DNA from: Bondarzewia mesenterica
Lineage: Eukaryota > Basidiomycota > Agaricomycetes > Russulales > Bondarzewiaceae
Assembly: GCA_004802705.1 (NCBI GenBank)
Contig: SGPL01000100.1
Location: 1-64,000, forward strand
Length of the DNA stretch: 64,000 bases
Reading direction: 5' to 3'
Position numbers and translations under genes: made by a program. Under the pieces are notes generated by a model, which saw only the letters and a program-made list of their open reading frames with translations, made no database searches and was not told where the DNA came from. The first letter of the stretch is position 1. Every line of letters starts with the position of its first letter. This document shows positions 1-10,112 of this stretch, in pieces.

Positions 1-1500
1 CGTCACCATGCCATCCAAATCCATGTATAACAATCTTGTATCATTCCGTTGTATCTCTTAGGGCATATAGTTGCTAGTGCTGGGGTCGTCGGCGTACAAT
101 TTCATACAGGTAGCACGTTTCGTTCGGGATTCGCTCCACCTGTGCGTTTGCGTTGAATCACTGTCGAACCGGATGCACAAGTCTGTTGATCAGTCTTCCA
201 CTTTTCGTTCAATCGCTAGTCTGGTCATCCCCCTTGCACCTGGTCCGTCTGGAATGGGGTAGCCGTATGCATATCAGAATTTCAGATTTTGAAGACAAAT
301 ACAGCAGCCGGCCTTACCTCGCGTCGTGTCAACCCTTTCAACCGTTATCGGATGTATATGGAATCAAAGAGTGCCGAGGCAAGGCACCAGGCATTGCGCG
401 ATCATAAGGAGGTTTGGATCTCGATGGGCTCCAGCAGAACGAGCGTGAACCAGGCCCCATCATGTAGACTCAGACATGCCATGCCCAGTATCAACTGACA
501 TTCGTGAGCTCCGTGGGCCCAGAGGACAATTAGGAAGTGTACGGTGAGGTCATCGACGCCCCAATGCTGAGACAGATCCTGACAATGCCTGGGCGAGGGG
601 CGCTGCGCAGTGCGCCTGCCCTGCAAATGATGCAATGAATAGGAGGAGAATCAGAATTGGTATTGTGTGCGTGTGCCACTTGCTACGCTACATGGCTTTA
701 CTTTCGGAGCTCTCTTTGCTGAGAAGCGATAGATAGCTGGTCTTTTGAACGTGATTGGACAATGTTGCCGCCGATCGGAGCGAGGACTCCACGGTGATAG
801 ACGAAGCTAAACCACAATGCATGCCATAGTGGTTTTCATACAAGTCAAGCCATGGTCAGTTGCTAGTTTTGATCGATTCGTGGGATGTCATAGATTGACT
901 TGTTGGTGTCGATGCGGTTGTAATCGCAATTGGGGGAGAAATCCAGGGAGAGCGGCGGAGAGTAGAATTGATGAAAAGCGGATATTTCCAAGTCATTGGC
1001 TGAACACAGATCAAATCGTGTAGATCAAGGCGATGAAGGTATACGTCGAAAAAAACATGCCGTAGGAAAATAGGAGTAGGAAGGCACAATGTAGAAGCGA
1101 ACATATGCGAGTTCCGAAACTCACCGCGGTGCCCTGTCATTCTGTATGCAGCCTTGCAGCCCCCGTGAAAGTTCCAACGCTATGGACTATGATTTTGTCA
1201 CTCATAACTGCGACCTGCGCTCATCGCAAGTAACGGATAGCCGGATATGATGGCTTGGAATTGATACGACTGGGGACGAGAATGTAGGACCTTTGCTCGC
1301 TAGGACCCGCTCTATGAACTCACGTAGCATACCAAGGGGCGGCGGCAAGGAGATGAGGGAAGAAATCAAGTTCAATGGATTCCGAGATTTGACAAGGGTC
1401 TGCAGGTATCGGATAAACTCTGTGAAACGTTAAGAAGAACATAGAAATACAGTTCATCTGATCATACAGTCACAACAAGCATCGTACACCATTTCAATCA
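1..1500. other. 5'-terminal stretch, no gene supported
   Basis: I find no reading frame here that joins into a convincing protein on either strand. A short minus-strand run near 600-660 looks like a hydrophobic signal-peptide-like segment followed by Ala-rich residues, but stops interrupt it and no start or splice pattern rescues it. A gene continuing from outside the window cannot be excluded. Confidence 0.4.
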
Positions 1501-2762
1501 TCAGCCAGGGACCCCATGCCAATGATACAAGACAGCTCCCTGAAATCGGGACGAAAACAACAGTCAGACAACATTGGAGGTGCTGATCACAGTCCTGAAG
1601 GGCTCACCGAGCTGTTATCCTTCATTACGATCTTTCTGTTGACGAGCGCGATGAGACATTTGTTAACGCGTGCTTGATTCAAGTCTGGGGGCTTGATGAG
1701 TTCGTGCACTTGATAGGACGACGACGAGACGGGATACGAAGGGTTAGTCCAGTCAAGAGAGAATGGGAGGGATAAAGGGTACTTACGTTTGACGCCACGA
1801 CCTTCGGTCTCTATGAGAGCCTCGATGACCATGTCGATATGCCGGCGTAGAGCCTTGATGTACAAAATGTCAAAGATGTCAACTCACTGAGCGGATAACT
1901 CGAGAACATGACGTACTGGGTCACTCCCTCGAAACTCTAGTGGCAAAAACGACACCGTCTTCTCAATCGCAAGCTACCACCAACCGACGAGATACACCAT
2001 CAGCGTCCTGATTCTACACGGAGGAGCAAGGAACTCGGGAGTGAAAGATCAAACCTACATTCCGCTCCTTCCTCTCTTTGGCACTGAGCTTCGGCTTTCC
2101 CTTCTTCTTCACCACTTTCTTTACCGGCGGCGCGGCAGACGACGCGACCGTTTGGTCCGCAAACGTCGTTTCATTCGCGGTCTCCGCCACCGTCGACGTC
2201 TTCTCGAGCTCCGCCTGCGCTTGTTGCGCCTGAATTGCAGCAAGCGCCGCTCGCCCATCCTCCTCTGTCCCATTCCCAACAAATACTCGTCAGATAAACC
2301 AGATAGTCATGATGCCAAAAGAAATCAGCGTACCTGCTCTTCGTTTTGCCAGCATATACGAAGCGTCCGTCGGTGCCTAGGCACAAAGTCCGTTTCCGTC
2401 ACCCTAAAGACACAAGGACAGGTTCAACGCACCTGCGGCCAATCCACCGTTAACGCGTTCATGTTCATGACGTACAGCCAACTCGCGAAGCTTTCGTTGA
2501 ACGTCTGCAACGAGTCCCCGAGCGCGCGCAGGCCCGCAACATTGGCGTAGAGCGCGTCGGTCTCGTCAGCCAATTCTGAGAGCGCAGGTTCGAGGAATCC
2601 GAGCCCGTGCGGCGCATCGGAATTGTTGCCGGAGCGAGAGAGGGCAAAAAGGGAGCCCTGGGAGACGCGTCGGAGAGGCGTGCGATGGGGTGTTGGCCCC
2701 GGTGCCATCGTTGTTGTTGACGGAAATGGTTCAATGTCGACTTCTGTCGACTTCCGAGGCAA
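1501..2762 (-). CDS. DAM1: DASH complex subunit Dam1 (outer kinetochore)
   Basis: The protein belongs to the Dam1 family. Dam1 is part of the fungal DASH ring that couples kinetochores to spindle microtubules in the nucleus. The first exon carries the Dam1 signature: an N-terminal TPLRRVSQGS segment, then LEPALSELADE and FNESFASWLYVMNMNA. Seven exons join in one frame: 2433-2762, 2334-2376, 2059-2264, 1917-1973, 1787-1853, 1608-1708 and 1501-1539. They give 843 nt, or 280 residues plus stop, with GT-AG introns throughout. After the Dam1 core come an Ala/Gln-rich helix, a Lys-rich stretch (KKVVKKKGKPK) and a C-terminal part around residues 180-280 with PLEFRGSDP and NKCLIALVNRKIV, which looks like a small helical or winged-helix fold. 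An internal Met at 2706-2708 is an alternative start. An ACGCGA hexamer lies just upstream at 2781-2786. The core call is secure; joining the last four exons to it is inference from phase and splice sites. Confidence 0.85.
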
Positions 2763-2938
2763 GGGAAGTCACATGACCAACGCGACGGACGAGTTTCAAT
2801 AAAAGTCGATCAGAAAGTTTGCCTTGTTGTTCTTTCACAGAAAATTCGGAATCGATAAAAGGAAACGTTACTATGTAGCATAGAATACACGGGTACTAAA
2901 TCGACCAGAAAGCGGCACAGATGACGAAAGCCAGTCCG

Positions 2939-4668
2939 TCAAGCCTCCTGCTCCTCCAACTTCCTCCTCTCCTCTTCAATCGCGCCCGGCCCATCAGTCC
3001 TCTCATCGAACTTATACATCGGCAAATCCAACAACACTGTCCTCTTCACAAACTCGGGCAAGCGCCTATACACTGCGGATGGCAACGGGACCAAAATCGA
3101 CGTGGACGCGAGGTAAGCCTTGTACTCCGCCCACGCGCCCGCGTCTTCCTCCTTCGCACGAGGCCCGAGGCTCATTAAATAAAACCGGCGCGCGGAAGGC
3201 TTTTCGGCGGTCGGAATGCCTGACGCGAACAGCAGGAGGCTGAGGAGGTAGAGCGTCGGATCAGAATACATTCTCATTCTCTAGTAAGGGAAAACAGAGG
3301 ACGCACACCGTGGTGAAGAGCGGAGATACGACGGCGCCGTACTGCGCGGACCGTGCGGAACTGGGGAGTGAGCCGTTCGTGCTGGGGGATATGCTCAAGA
3401 TCCATATTCCCCACCAACACAAAATCCTGAGAAGCGGTTGAGCCTGGGGAGTGGGAAAAGATGGCATGCATCATGGCTTACTCTCCGAAGTACGGTGGAT
3501 GACGAGACCAACCCCAAATTCCATACTACATGTACAGACATGTGATCAGCTGTATGGACAGAGTGAAACGAATTCGGATACCCACCGTATTGGGCTGGTT
3601 CTTCGGAGGCTTCGTCGATTTATGGTAGAACTGAAATTATCATCTTCGAAATCAGCCATCCATCATACGATTTGAGTGAAAGACGCGGAACAAACCTTCT
3701 GTGCGTCCGCGACAGTCTCAATGACCCAACCGAGACTCCAAATCACAATGCCCGCTATATCCTTGGACGTCCCAAATGCGGGATTCGAGCCGCCCCTCGC
3801 AGGGTCTGAGACGGCGGGCGAGTTGAGAATGACGACGGGGAGCGACACCGTCCACACCTGACGGTCCACAAAAATTCGCAGTTGGCACACTAAGTACGAA
3901 AAAGCAAACAGATCGGCGCACCCAAATGATCTGGCCTGAGATATGTTGTGGACCGGGGTGAGCACGGAAAGGAAATATCCCAAGAGCGACAGTCAATCAC
4001 ATACCAATCCAAAAAGCTGTATGTATGCGTCATGCAATGATTCATTAAAGCCCGCATTCTCGAAGCGCACTACTCACCCATAAATGTGAAAAAATGCGAT
4101 CGGATATCATTGAACCTCGCATCGCTCCCCATCTTCAACACGCGGAACAGCAAAAATCCTTGATCCCCCCACGCCTCCAAATCAGCACGAAAGTGACTTC
4201 AAAAGCCCAGAAGCACGACAACGCACCTGCGAGCCGTGTCGCCCACACCATGACCAAAACACTCACGACGATGTTCCGCGCATAGAACGTGTTCCCGATC
4301 AACAGAGTCAGGAGCGCTATCCCCACATTCGCGATGCCATGTCAACCTCGCCGCGACACCACATGGGACGCAACGGCGAGACGCACCGAGCAAGAAGAAA
4401 TTCGACCCTGGGTCCACCAACTTATGAGCCACGCCGCCCCTTCTCACATCTGACACAAAAAGAACAGACTTACCGCCCGTAAAATCCGTGATCTTATCAA
4501 ACTGCGCGTCCTCATCCCTTGAGCCGACATCACAATGGCAGCGAGGGAGTGACGAGCTGCACGCACCTGGAATATCCAAGCAACGGCGAACCCCAACATC
4601 TGGTACCCCGTCGTCACCAGGATAGTGATGCCGAGGTAATACGGGTCCAGGGCGTGTACAGGTGCCAT
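2939..4668 (-). CDS. DUF1295 / steroid 5-alpha-reductase-like membrane protein
   Basis: This is a multi-pass membrane protein of the DUF1295 family (3-oxo-5-alpha-steroid 4-dehydrogenase-like fold, probably ER; substrate unknown). Readable landmarks in order are YYLGITILVTTGYQ, FDKITDFTGGSNFFLL, ALLTLLIGNTFYARN, IIWVWTVSLPVVILNSPAVSD, the conserved SRHPPYFGE motif, WWGIWILSISPS and a C-terminal EYKAYLASTSILVPLP. I place exons at 4567-4668, 4474-4501, 4387-4407, 4227-4316, 4078-4158, 4005-4016, 3922-3935, 3696-3857, 3586-3630, 3482-3525, 3309-3426 and about 2939-3238. Several are extremely small (12, 14, 21 and 28 nt) yet keep phase. The last junction is one base out of phase at the only sensible acceptor (3240-3242), so it is either mis-spliced in my model or an indel. 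The start at MAPVHALD is chosen because it matches the short family N-terminus; a further exon up to about 4830 is possible. Confidence 0.82.
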
Positions 4669-5305
4669 CGCACAACACTACAGGGGCAAAAGTACGAAGA
4701 CGGCTCGTGCAGTCGCCAGGACTGTCGCGAAAACTTACAAGGCGATGAAGAGAACCGATGTGCGGCCAAAGTCGACGGTGATCGCGCCATCGTCATCCTG
4801 ACCGACCGCCCGCCATCGAGCTGCGACATCGTTGACTGGTCATTCGAGCGCTCTTCGTCGTCCTCGTCGTACTACTTGGCTCAAGTCACACCAATCCGAC
4901 ATGTTTTTTTTTCATGTCAAAATAATATATTATGGCAACTTCATTACTTAGCTAGATCATCATGTCTTTTGCTCTCGGAAATTAACGCGACATATATATC
5001 GCACATCATGAACCGAAACATGGTGGGCGCGAGTCGTAAGGAAACAACACAGAAGCTCTCGAAAGTATGATGGATGAAGAACGTGTGCAGTCTGTATGTG
5101 TGCAGGGAAATCGAAAAATGAACGTAAACCGTAAATTCAAAACGCCGCCTCCAGATTTAAGGAAAGGCCGACCGGCGACGGTATCTGATGTCGTGGGGGA
5201 ATGAATGGGGTAATAGATAACGGATGAACGACAGGACACCAGTTTCCAGCCCAAGTCAAAACCAGGAATACAGGGGGAATGGCGTTACGATCGGGTCTAG
5301 GTCGT
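4669..5305. other. intergenic: DUF1295 upstream region and PMA 3' flank
   Basis: The stretch lies between the start of the DUF1295 gene and the stop of the H+-ATPase gene. The half next to the DUF1295 start holds an open minus-strand segment (about 4730-4800) that may be an extra 5' exon. The rest, around 4910-5010, is AT-rich and looks like a 3' flank. No separate gene is visible. Confidence 0.4.
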
Positions 5306-8300
5306 CTATGCGGTGGGACGAGATGGGTGGCGAGCAAGGACTTGTCCAGTCTGCTGCGCCTGAATGCTGCTGAAGCGCTGCAACTCTTCGGGCTTGACAC
5401 GAATCTTCTGGCCAAACCCGACCTTGCGAGCCGCCCGCCTGATGAACGACGTACGGTTGGAGTAAAGTGACTCATTAATCGATGCAGCGCGGGACTGGGT
5501 GCGAGTGATTGGGACGCCAGTCACTGAAGCAGCGCGGGTAGCGGCAGCGGCAGCGGTCATGTGACGCTCGCGCAACCATTTGATGACAGTGGCCTTCATC
5601 GCAAACTTGATGAGATCAAGAGGGAAGAACCAGACAATATCCTAAAAGAGCGGGGATGTCAGATCAGCAAGGCATTGCACCGGGTCAACAAAGATAGCAC
5701 TTACCCAAACCCAGACGATACCGATCCATCCACCAGATATGCTATGGATTTTCGTGAAGCCCCAGTCACCGTAGGCGGCGATAATGGACGAAACGAGCTG
5801 AGCAATGCCGAAGGCACCCATCAGCGCGACAGAAGGCCGCTCCATGAAGAAGAAGCCGTGCGACCGGGTAACGAAAATCAACGCCTGCGAAATGATGGCT
5901 ACTTGCAAGTAAATGATCATGTGGAGCTGAGGATCGTTGATGTTGATGTGGCCGGGAGGGTTCGACAAGCTGACGCCGAACCTGTTTTGGAAGAACGCCG
6001 ACTGCTTGATGACAACGACAAGGACGATACTAAAGCGGAGAGAATGAGCACATGATTGTAGACGACAAAAAGAGGTACTCACGTGGAGACGGTCAGGTAG
6101 AGACCATAAGCGATAGCATAAGCAAAAAATTTCGGCCAGATCCCAACTATCGGGTGTCATCGAAGGCAAGACACGGTCGACAGAGAGCGTCATGATTGTA
6201 CCATCGTTCGTGAGGGCGATGACTAGGATCATGAAGGGTGGGAACTGGAACTTGTAACCGAAAGCGAGAGCGGAGAAGCAAACGACAATACGGATAGTGA
6301 CAGCACAAGCATAGATGGCATAGTTGCGCATACGCTGGAAAATTTGACGCGACCCGCGAATGGCATGAACAATGGTGGAAAGACCAGGCTCCGTCAGCAC
6401 GATATCAGCGGCACCACGAGCTGCGTCCGTAGCACCCTCGACGGCGATACCGACATTAGCACGCGACAAGGCGGGGGCATCGTTGGCGCCATCACCAGTC
6501 ATGGCGCACAAGTGACCAAGACCTTGTAAACGCTTGACAATTTCGTACTTGTGCTCGGGGAAGACGCCGGCGAAACCGTCGGCGTCCATGATCATCTCGT
6601 CAAGCGTTGCGTGCTTGCCGTTGGGAGGGGGGCCATCCTTGAGCACCTTGGAGGCGTACATGTGGTCACCGAGACCGAGACGACGACCGGTTTCCTTCGC
6701 GATGGCGAGTTGATCACCGGTAACCATCTTGACTTTGACACCGAGGGCCTTGGCATCGTCGATGGTCTGCTTGGTGTCTTCACGGGGAGGATCGAAGATA
6801 GCGAGGAGACCAATGAGTTCGAAACCGTTACCTTCGCCTTCAGGATCGTCGCCAGCAAGTTCCTCGTATGCGACGGCCAGGGCACGGAGACCACGGGAGG
6901 CGAACTCTTCGACGTCAGCCTCGAGACGGTTCTCTTGTTCTTCCGTCTTGTTGCGCGTGCAGAGTTCGATGATGATACCAGTCATACCTTTGGTGACGCG
7001 CTTGAGCTTGCCAGACGCCTCTTCGCGGTAGGTGATCTCCGTACGCTTGTCAACGGGGTTGAAGGGCTTGAAATCGAGGAGTTTAATACCGGCGCGCGCG
7101 CGACCGACATCGCCAAGAGCGCCGACGACGGAAGCGTCAATAGCGTCCTGGTTCTCGGTACGGGACGCATAAGCAGCGAGAAGGATGACGTCGTCAGCAG
7201 AGAATGGACCATATGTCTTGATTGTGCTGCGATCGATGGTGAGCTTGTTGGTAGTGAGCGTACCGGTCTTGTCAGAGCAGAGAATAGTGACACCGGCCAA
7301 CTCTTCGATGGCAGTGATGCGCGTGACAATAGCCTTATGCTTGGCAAGCTGCTGAGCACCGACGGCGAGGGTGACGGAGAGGACAGTGGGCATGGCAATA
7401 GGGATACCCCCGATCAAAAGCACCAGGATGTTGTCGAGACCCTCACGGTAGTTGAAGCGGAAACCGGCGTAGAGGACAAAAATTTCCGCCACGACGAAGA
7501 TACCGATAACGACGAGACAGAAGGTACCGATCTGGGCAAGAATCTTCTGCAAGTGGCCAGTCGTGTCGTCGTCCTGACCGACAAGCGACGCAGCGCGACC
7601 GAAGAAAGTGTTGGGGCCGGTAGAGATAACGACACCCTCTGCTTCACCCTGCTTACACGTAGAACCACTGAAAGAGTTCATTAGCTTGCATACAATACAT
7701 ACAAAACTTTATGGGACTCACGAGAAGCACTGGTCGGCCTCCTTCTTACCAACAGGAAGAGACTCGCCAGTCAAGGCAGCCTGATCAATAGAGACATTGA
7801 TGGCCTCGGTGAGACGACAGTCGGCCGGAACAATGTCACCAATTTTGAACGAGATCATATCGCCGGGAACCAAAATCGAAGACTCGATCTCAGACCAGCT
7901 ACCCAAACGCTTAACTTTGGCCTTGGGAGCGAGCGAGTCCATGAGAGCCTTGACGGCGTTACCGGCGCCGCGCTCCTCGTAGAAACCGATGGCCGAGTTA
8001 ATGAACAAAAGTAAGACGATACCGACGAAATCTTCCCAGTCAGGAGCGCGGTGTTCACCGTTAGACAATACGATGGCGACGAGGGCAGCAGCTTCCATGA
8101 CCCAGGACAATGGGTTCCACATGAAGGACAAGAACTGCACGCCAGAAGAAGTTAGAACACGGGACTAGTGATTCATCCGCGAGCCACGTACCTGTAGGAA
8201 GGGGTTCTGCTCTTCGCTCTCAAGCCTATTAGGACCAAAGATTTCCAAACGACGCTGAGCCTCTTCATTCGATAAACCGTTTTCGTCACATTGAAGGAGT

Positions 8301-8660
8301 TTGAAGACGTCTTCGATCACGATGGTCTCGAGGTCGACCTTTTCCTTGTCATAAAGGTCTTCCGCCTTCAATTCGATCTGAAGGGAAAACGCGTGAGATA
8401 AGATACGCGAATTTAAAGCATACAAATTGACCACTCACTTGTCCCATGTCAACATTTGCGTCTGAGCGCATATATGCGTGAGTTATGGAAGAACGAGATA
8501 AGAAAAGATGAGACGCACGCGTAGCCTTGACTTCATCGTGGCCGAAGTCCTTGTACTCGCGCTTCCTTTTCTCAGGGGGTACGTCCGCACCGTTGGGGGT
8601 TACGTTCTCGTCGCCCTGCGCGGGGGGGCCTGCTTCCTTTTCTGCGACGGGTTGAGACAT
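5306..8660 (-). CDS. PMA1: plasma membrane P-type H+-ATPase (P3A)
   Basis: This is the proton pump that sets plasma-membrane potential in fungi (family knowledge). It has the P-type ATPase hallmarks: [10 protein letters not shown] in the actuator domain, the phosphorylation loop [13 protein letters not shown], the nucleotide-domain [18 protein letters not shown], the hinge [10 protein letters not shown], paired N-terminal transmembrane segments and a C-terminal block. The start MSQPVAEKE opens a charged exon ending at about 8519, followed by a 23-nt exon (HANVDMGQ) and the N-domain exon. The C-terminus after [13 protein letters not shown] is an R-domain-like tail with Ser/Thr sites, where family members are regulated by phosphorylation. 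Estimated length is about 1000 residues in at least seven exons. At 6124-6129 a run of six A (six T on the coding strand) is one base too long, so the conserved [15 protein letters not shown] segment is read out of frame until the next intron. This is probably a sequence error, otherwise an inactivating mutation. Confidence 0.93.
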
Positions 8661-8671
8661 GGTCACTGGGG

Positions 8672-8800
8672 GGTCCGGAGAAGAGAAGTGAGGAAAGGGA
8701 GGAGGTTGGAGGAGACAGGGGAGACCCTGAAAGGGCTGTCAAGTAGGATCGCTGTTGAGCGAGGGAAACGACGAAGAGGAGGGTTGTGGGAGAAGTGGTA
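8672..8800 (-). promoter_or_regulatory. pyrimidine-rich leader/promoter of the H+-ATPase gene
   Basis: Directly upstream of the PMA start the coding strand is a long CT-rich tract (seen as the GA-rich run on the plus strand). CT-rich tracts close to the start are typical of strongly expressed filamentous-fungal genes such as PMA. The link is by position and composition only. Confidence 0.45.
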
Positions 8801-8994
8801 AAGGGGAGAGGACAACGTCGGTCGACGAGGAGAGAACCCTTTTTATTCCGCCCAATTGACCCAGCGATCAAAAAAAACCAAACAAGAACAAACAGGGAGC
8901 CAGACACACTCGGTCTGGCTCCCCTGTCCAATCCGCGTCCATCAGAGCCTTCTCCTCCGCCACATTCCTTGTCCTCGGCTTTACACCGTCCCGT

Positions 8995-10112
8995 TCACGA
9001 CCGTCCCCGACTGTTCTCTTCCTCCCTCCTCCGACCTCTCCATCCACAACTGCGGCTTCCCGGCACTCTCGGCTTCCGGCTGAAACTTGTCTGTGCACTC
9101 GCATAGTCGTTCTTCAGGCCAACAAAATACCGTACACGATCACACAATGTCCTTTTAATCGACGCCACCAATCTCCCGTGTGGCGTATGTAAAACATCCA
9201 GCTCGTTTTGAACGCCGGCCCTTGGCGCCTTGGCATTCACTGCTTCATCGTCGTCGTCCTCCTCATCTGTGCAAACCACTTTCTTTTTTACGTAATATCC
9301 GTAAGTATTCGCCAATCGTCCAACATGCCGGCGGAAAGATCGATACAAATCCATATAGACTCTTCCCGCAAAGTTTCTGACGACGACAGGGCGGCGCTCC
9401 TTGATTGGCGAACCACAACTTCACTATCTCCACCCCAGCCTTTCGAAGGCGGTTTGCACCTAGAAAGACTTCCAACGCTTTCGCACCTTCGCACCCAAGC
9501 TAGTACTTAGATCCCGCTTGGCACCCAAAACCACTCGGGATATGCATCTTCACCGCTACACGTTTCTGCAAAAATGTCATACGCTCCTACCTCCAAATGC
9601 ATTTTTTTTTCCTCCTGAACCTTCGTGGAAAGCACGCATGCGTTTCGCCGACATTGCAAAAAGCGCACTTCACACACCGGCCCGATCTGCCGGCTCCAAG
9701 CCCCAATTCAAGTGCTGTGCGCGTCCGAACCGATAACGAACAGCCCGACCACCGAGTTCGGCTTGGTCACGGCAGATACGTTCAACGTTCAGTCTTGGGC
9801 ATGGTCCGAAGCGGCATCCATCGGCGCGGAAACCCATCGGAGCCGTCTCACCGCTGCGCTCTTTTCGCTGTACGTCGCGTCGGGCGGCGAGCAGCCTTGC
9901 CGAAGGGGAATTTCGTGATCTCAATGTCGCCACCACCTGTCACCATTCTGGTCGGCCCTTGTTGGGCGTTGCTGACAACGAACGCATCAACCCTAGACGC
10001 TCAAGGCACTGCCCGCTGGAGCCCGACGAGTCCAGAAAATGCCATTTCCACGTCGTCATCGTCCTTGGCGTCGCCAAAGTTCCAATTCCTTCCTGCTTCT
10101 GCCTACTCATAG
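8995..10112 (-). pseudogene. degraded minus-strand coding-like region, function unknown
   Basis: One minus-strand frame reads protein-like for long pieces, broken by isolated stops. From about 10080 down to 9860 it runs NFGDAKDDDDVEMAFSGLVG and, past a TGA, on to VTGGGDIEITKFPFGKAAR. Further down, at 9354-9095, an open frame gives MDLYRSFRRHVGRLANTYGY, an acidic patch (TDEEDDDDE) and VASIKRTLCDRVRYFVGLKN. I cannot join these with introns into one protein and recognise no family. It may be a decayed gene, a gene with sequencing errors, or chance. It lies upstream of the PMA promoter. Confidence 0.3.

Noticed and set aside
400..660. signal-peptide-like hydrophobic run on the minus strand
   Set aside because: It lacks a start codon and is followed by several stops; no splice pattern makes a protein.
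6551..7684. 377-codon plus-strand frame antisense to the H+-ATPase
   Set aside because: It is a codon-bias shadow of the conserved ATPase exon on the other strand.
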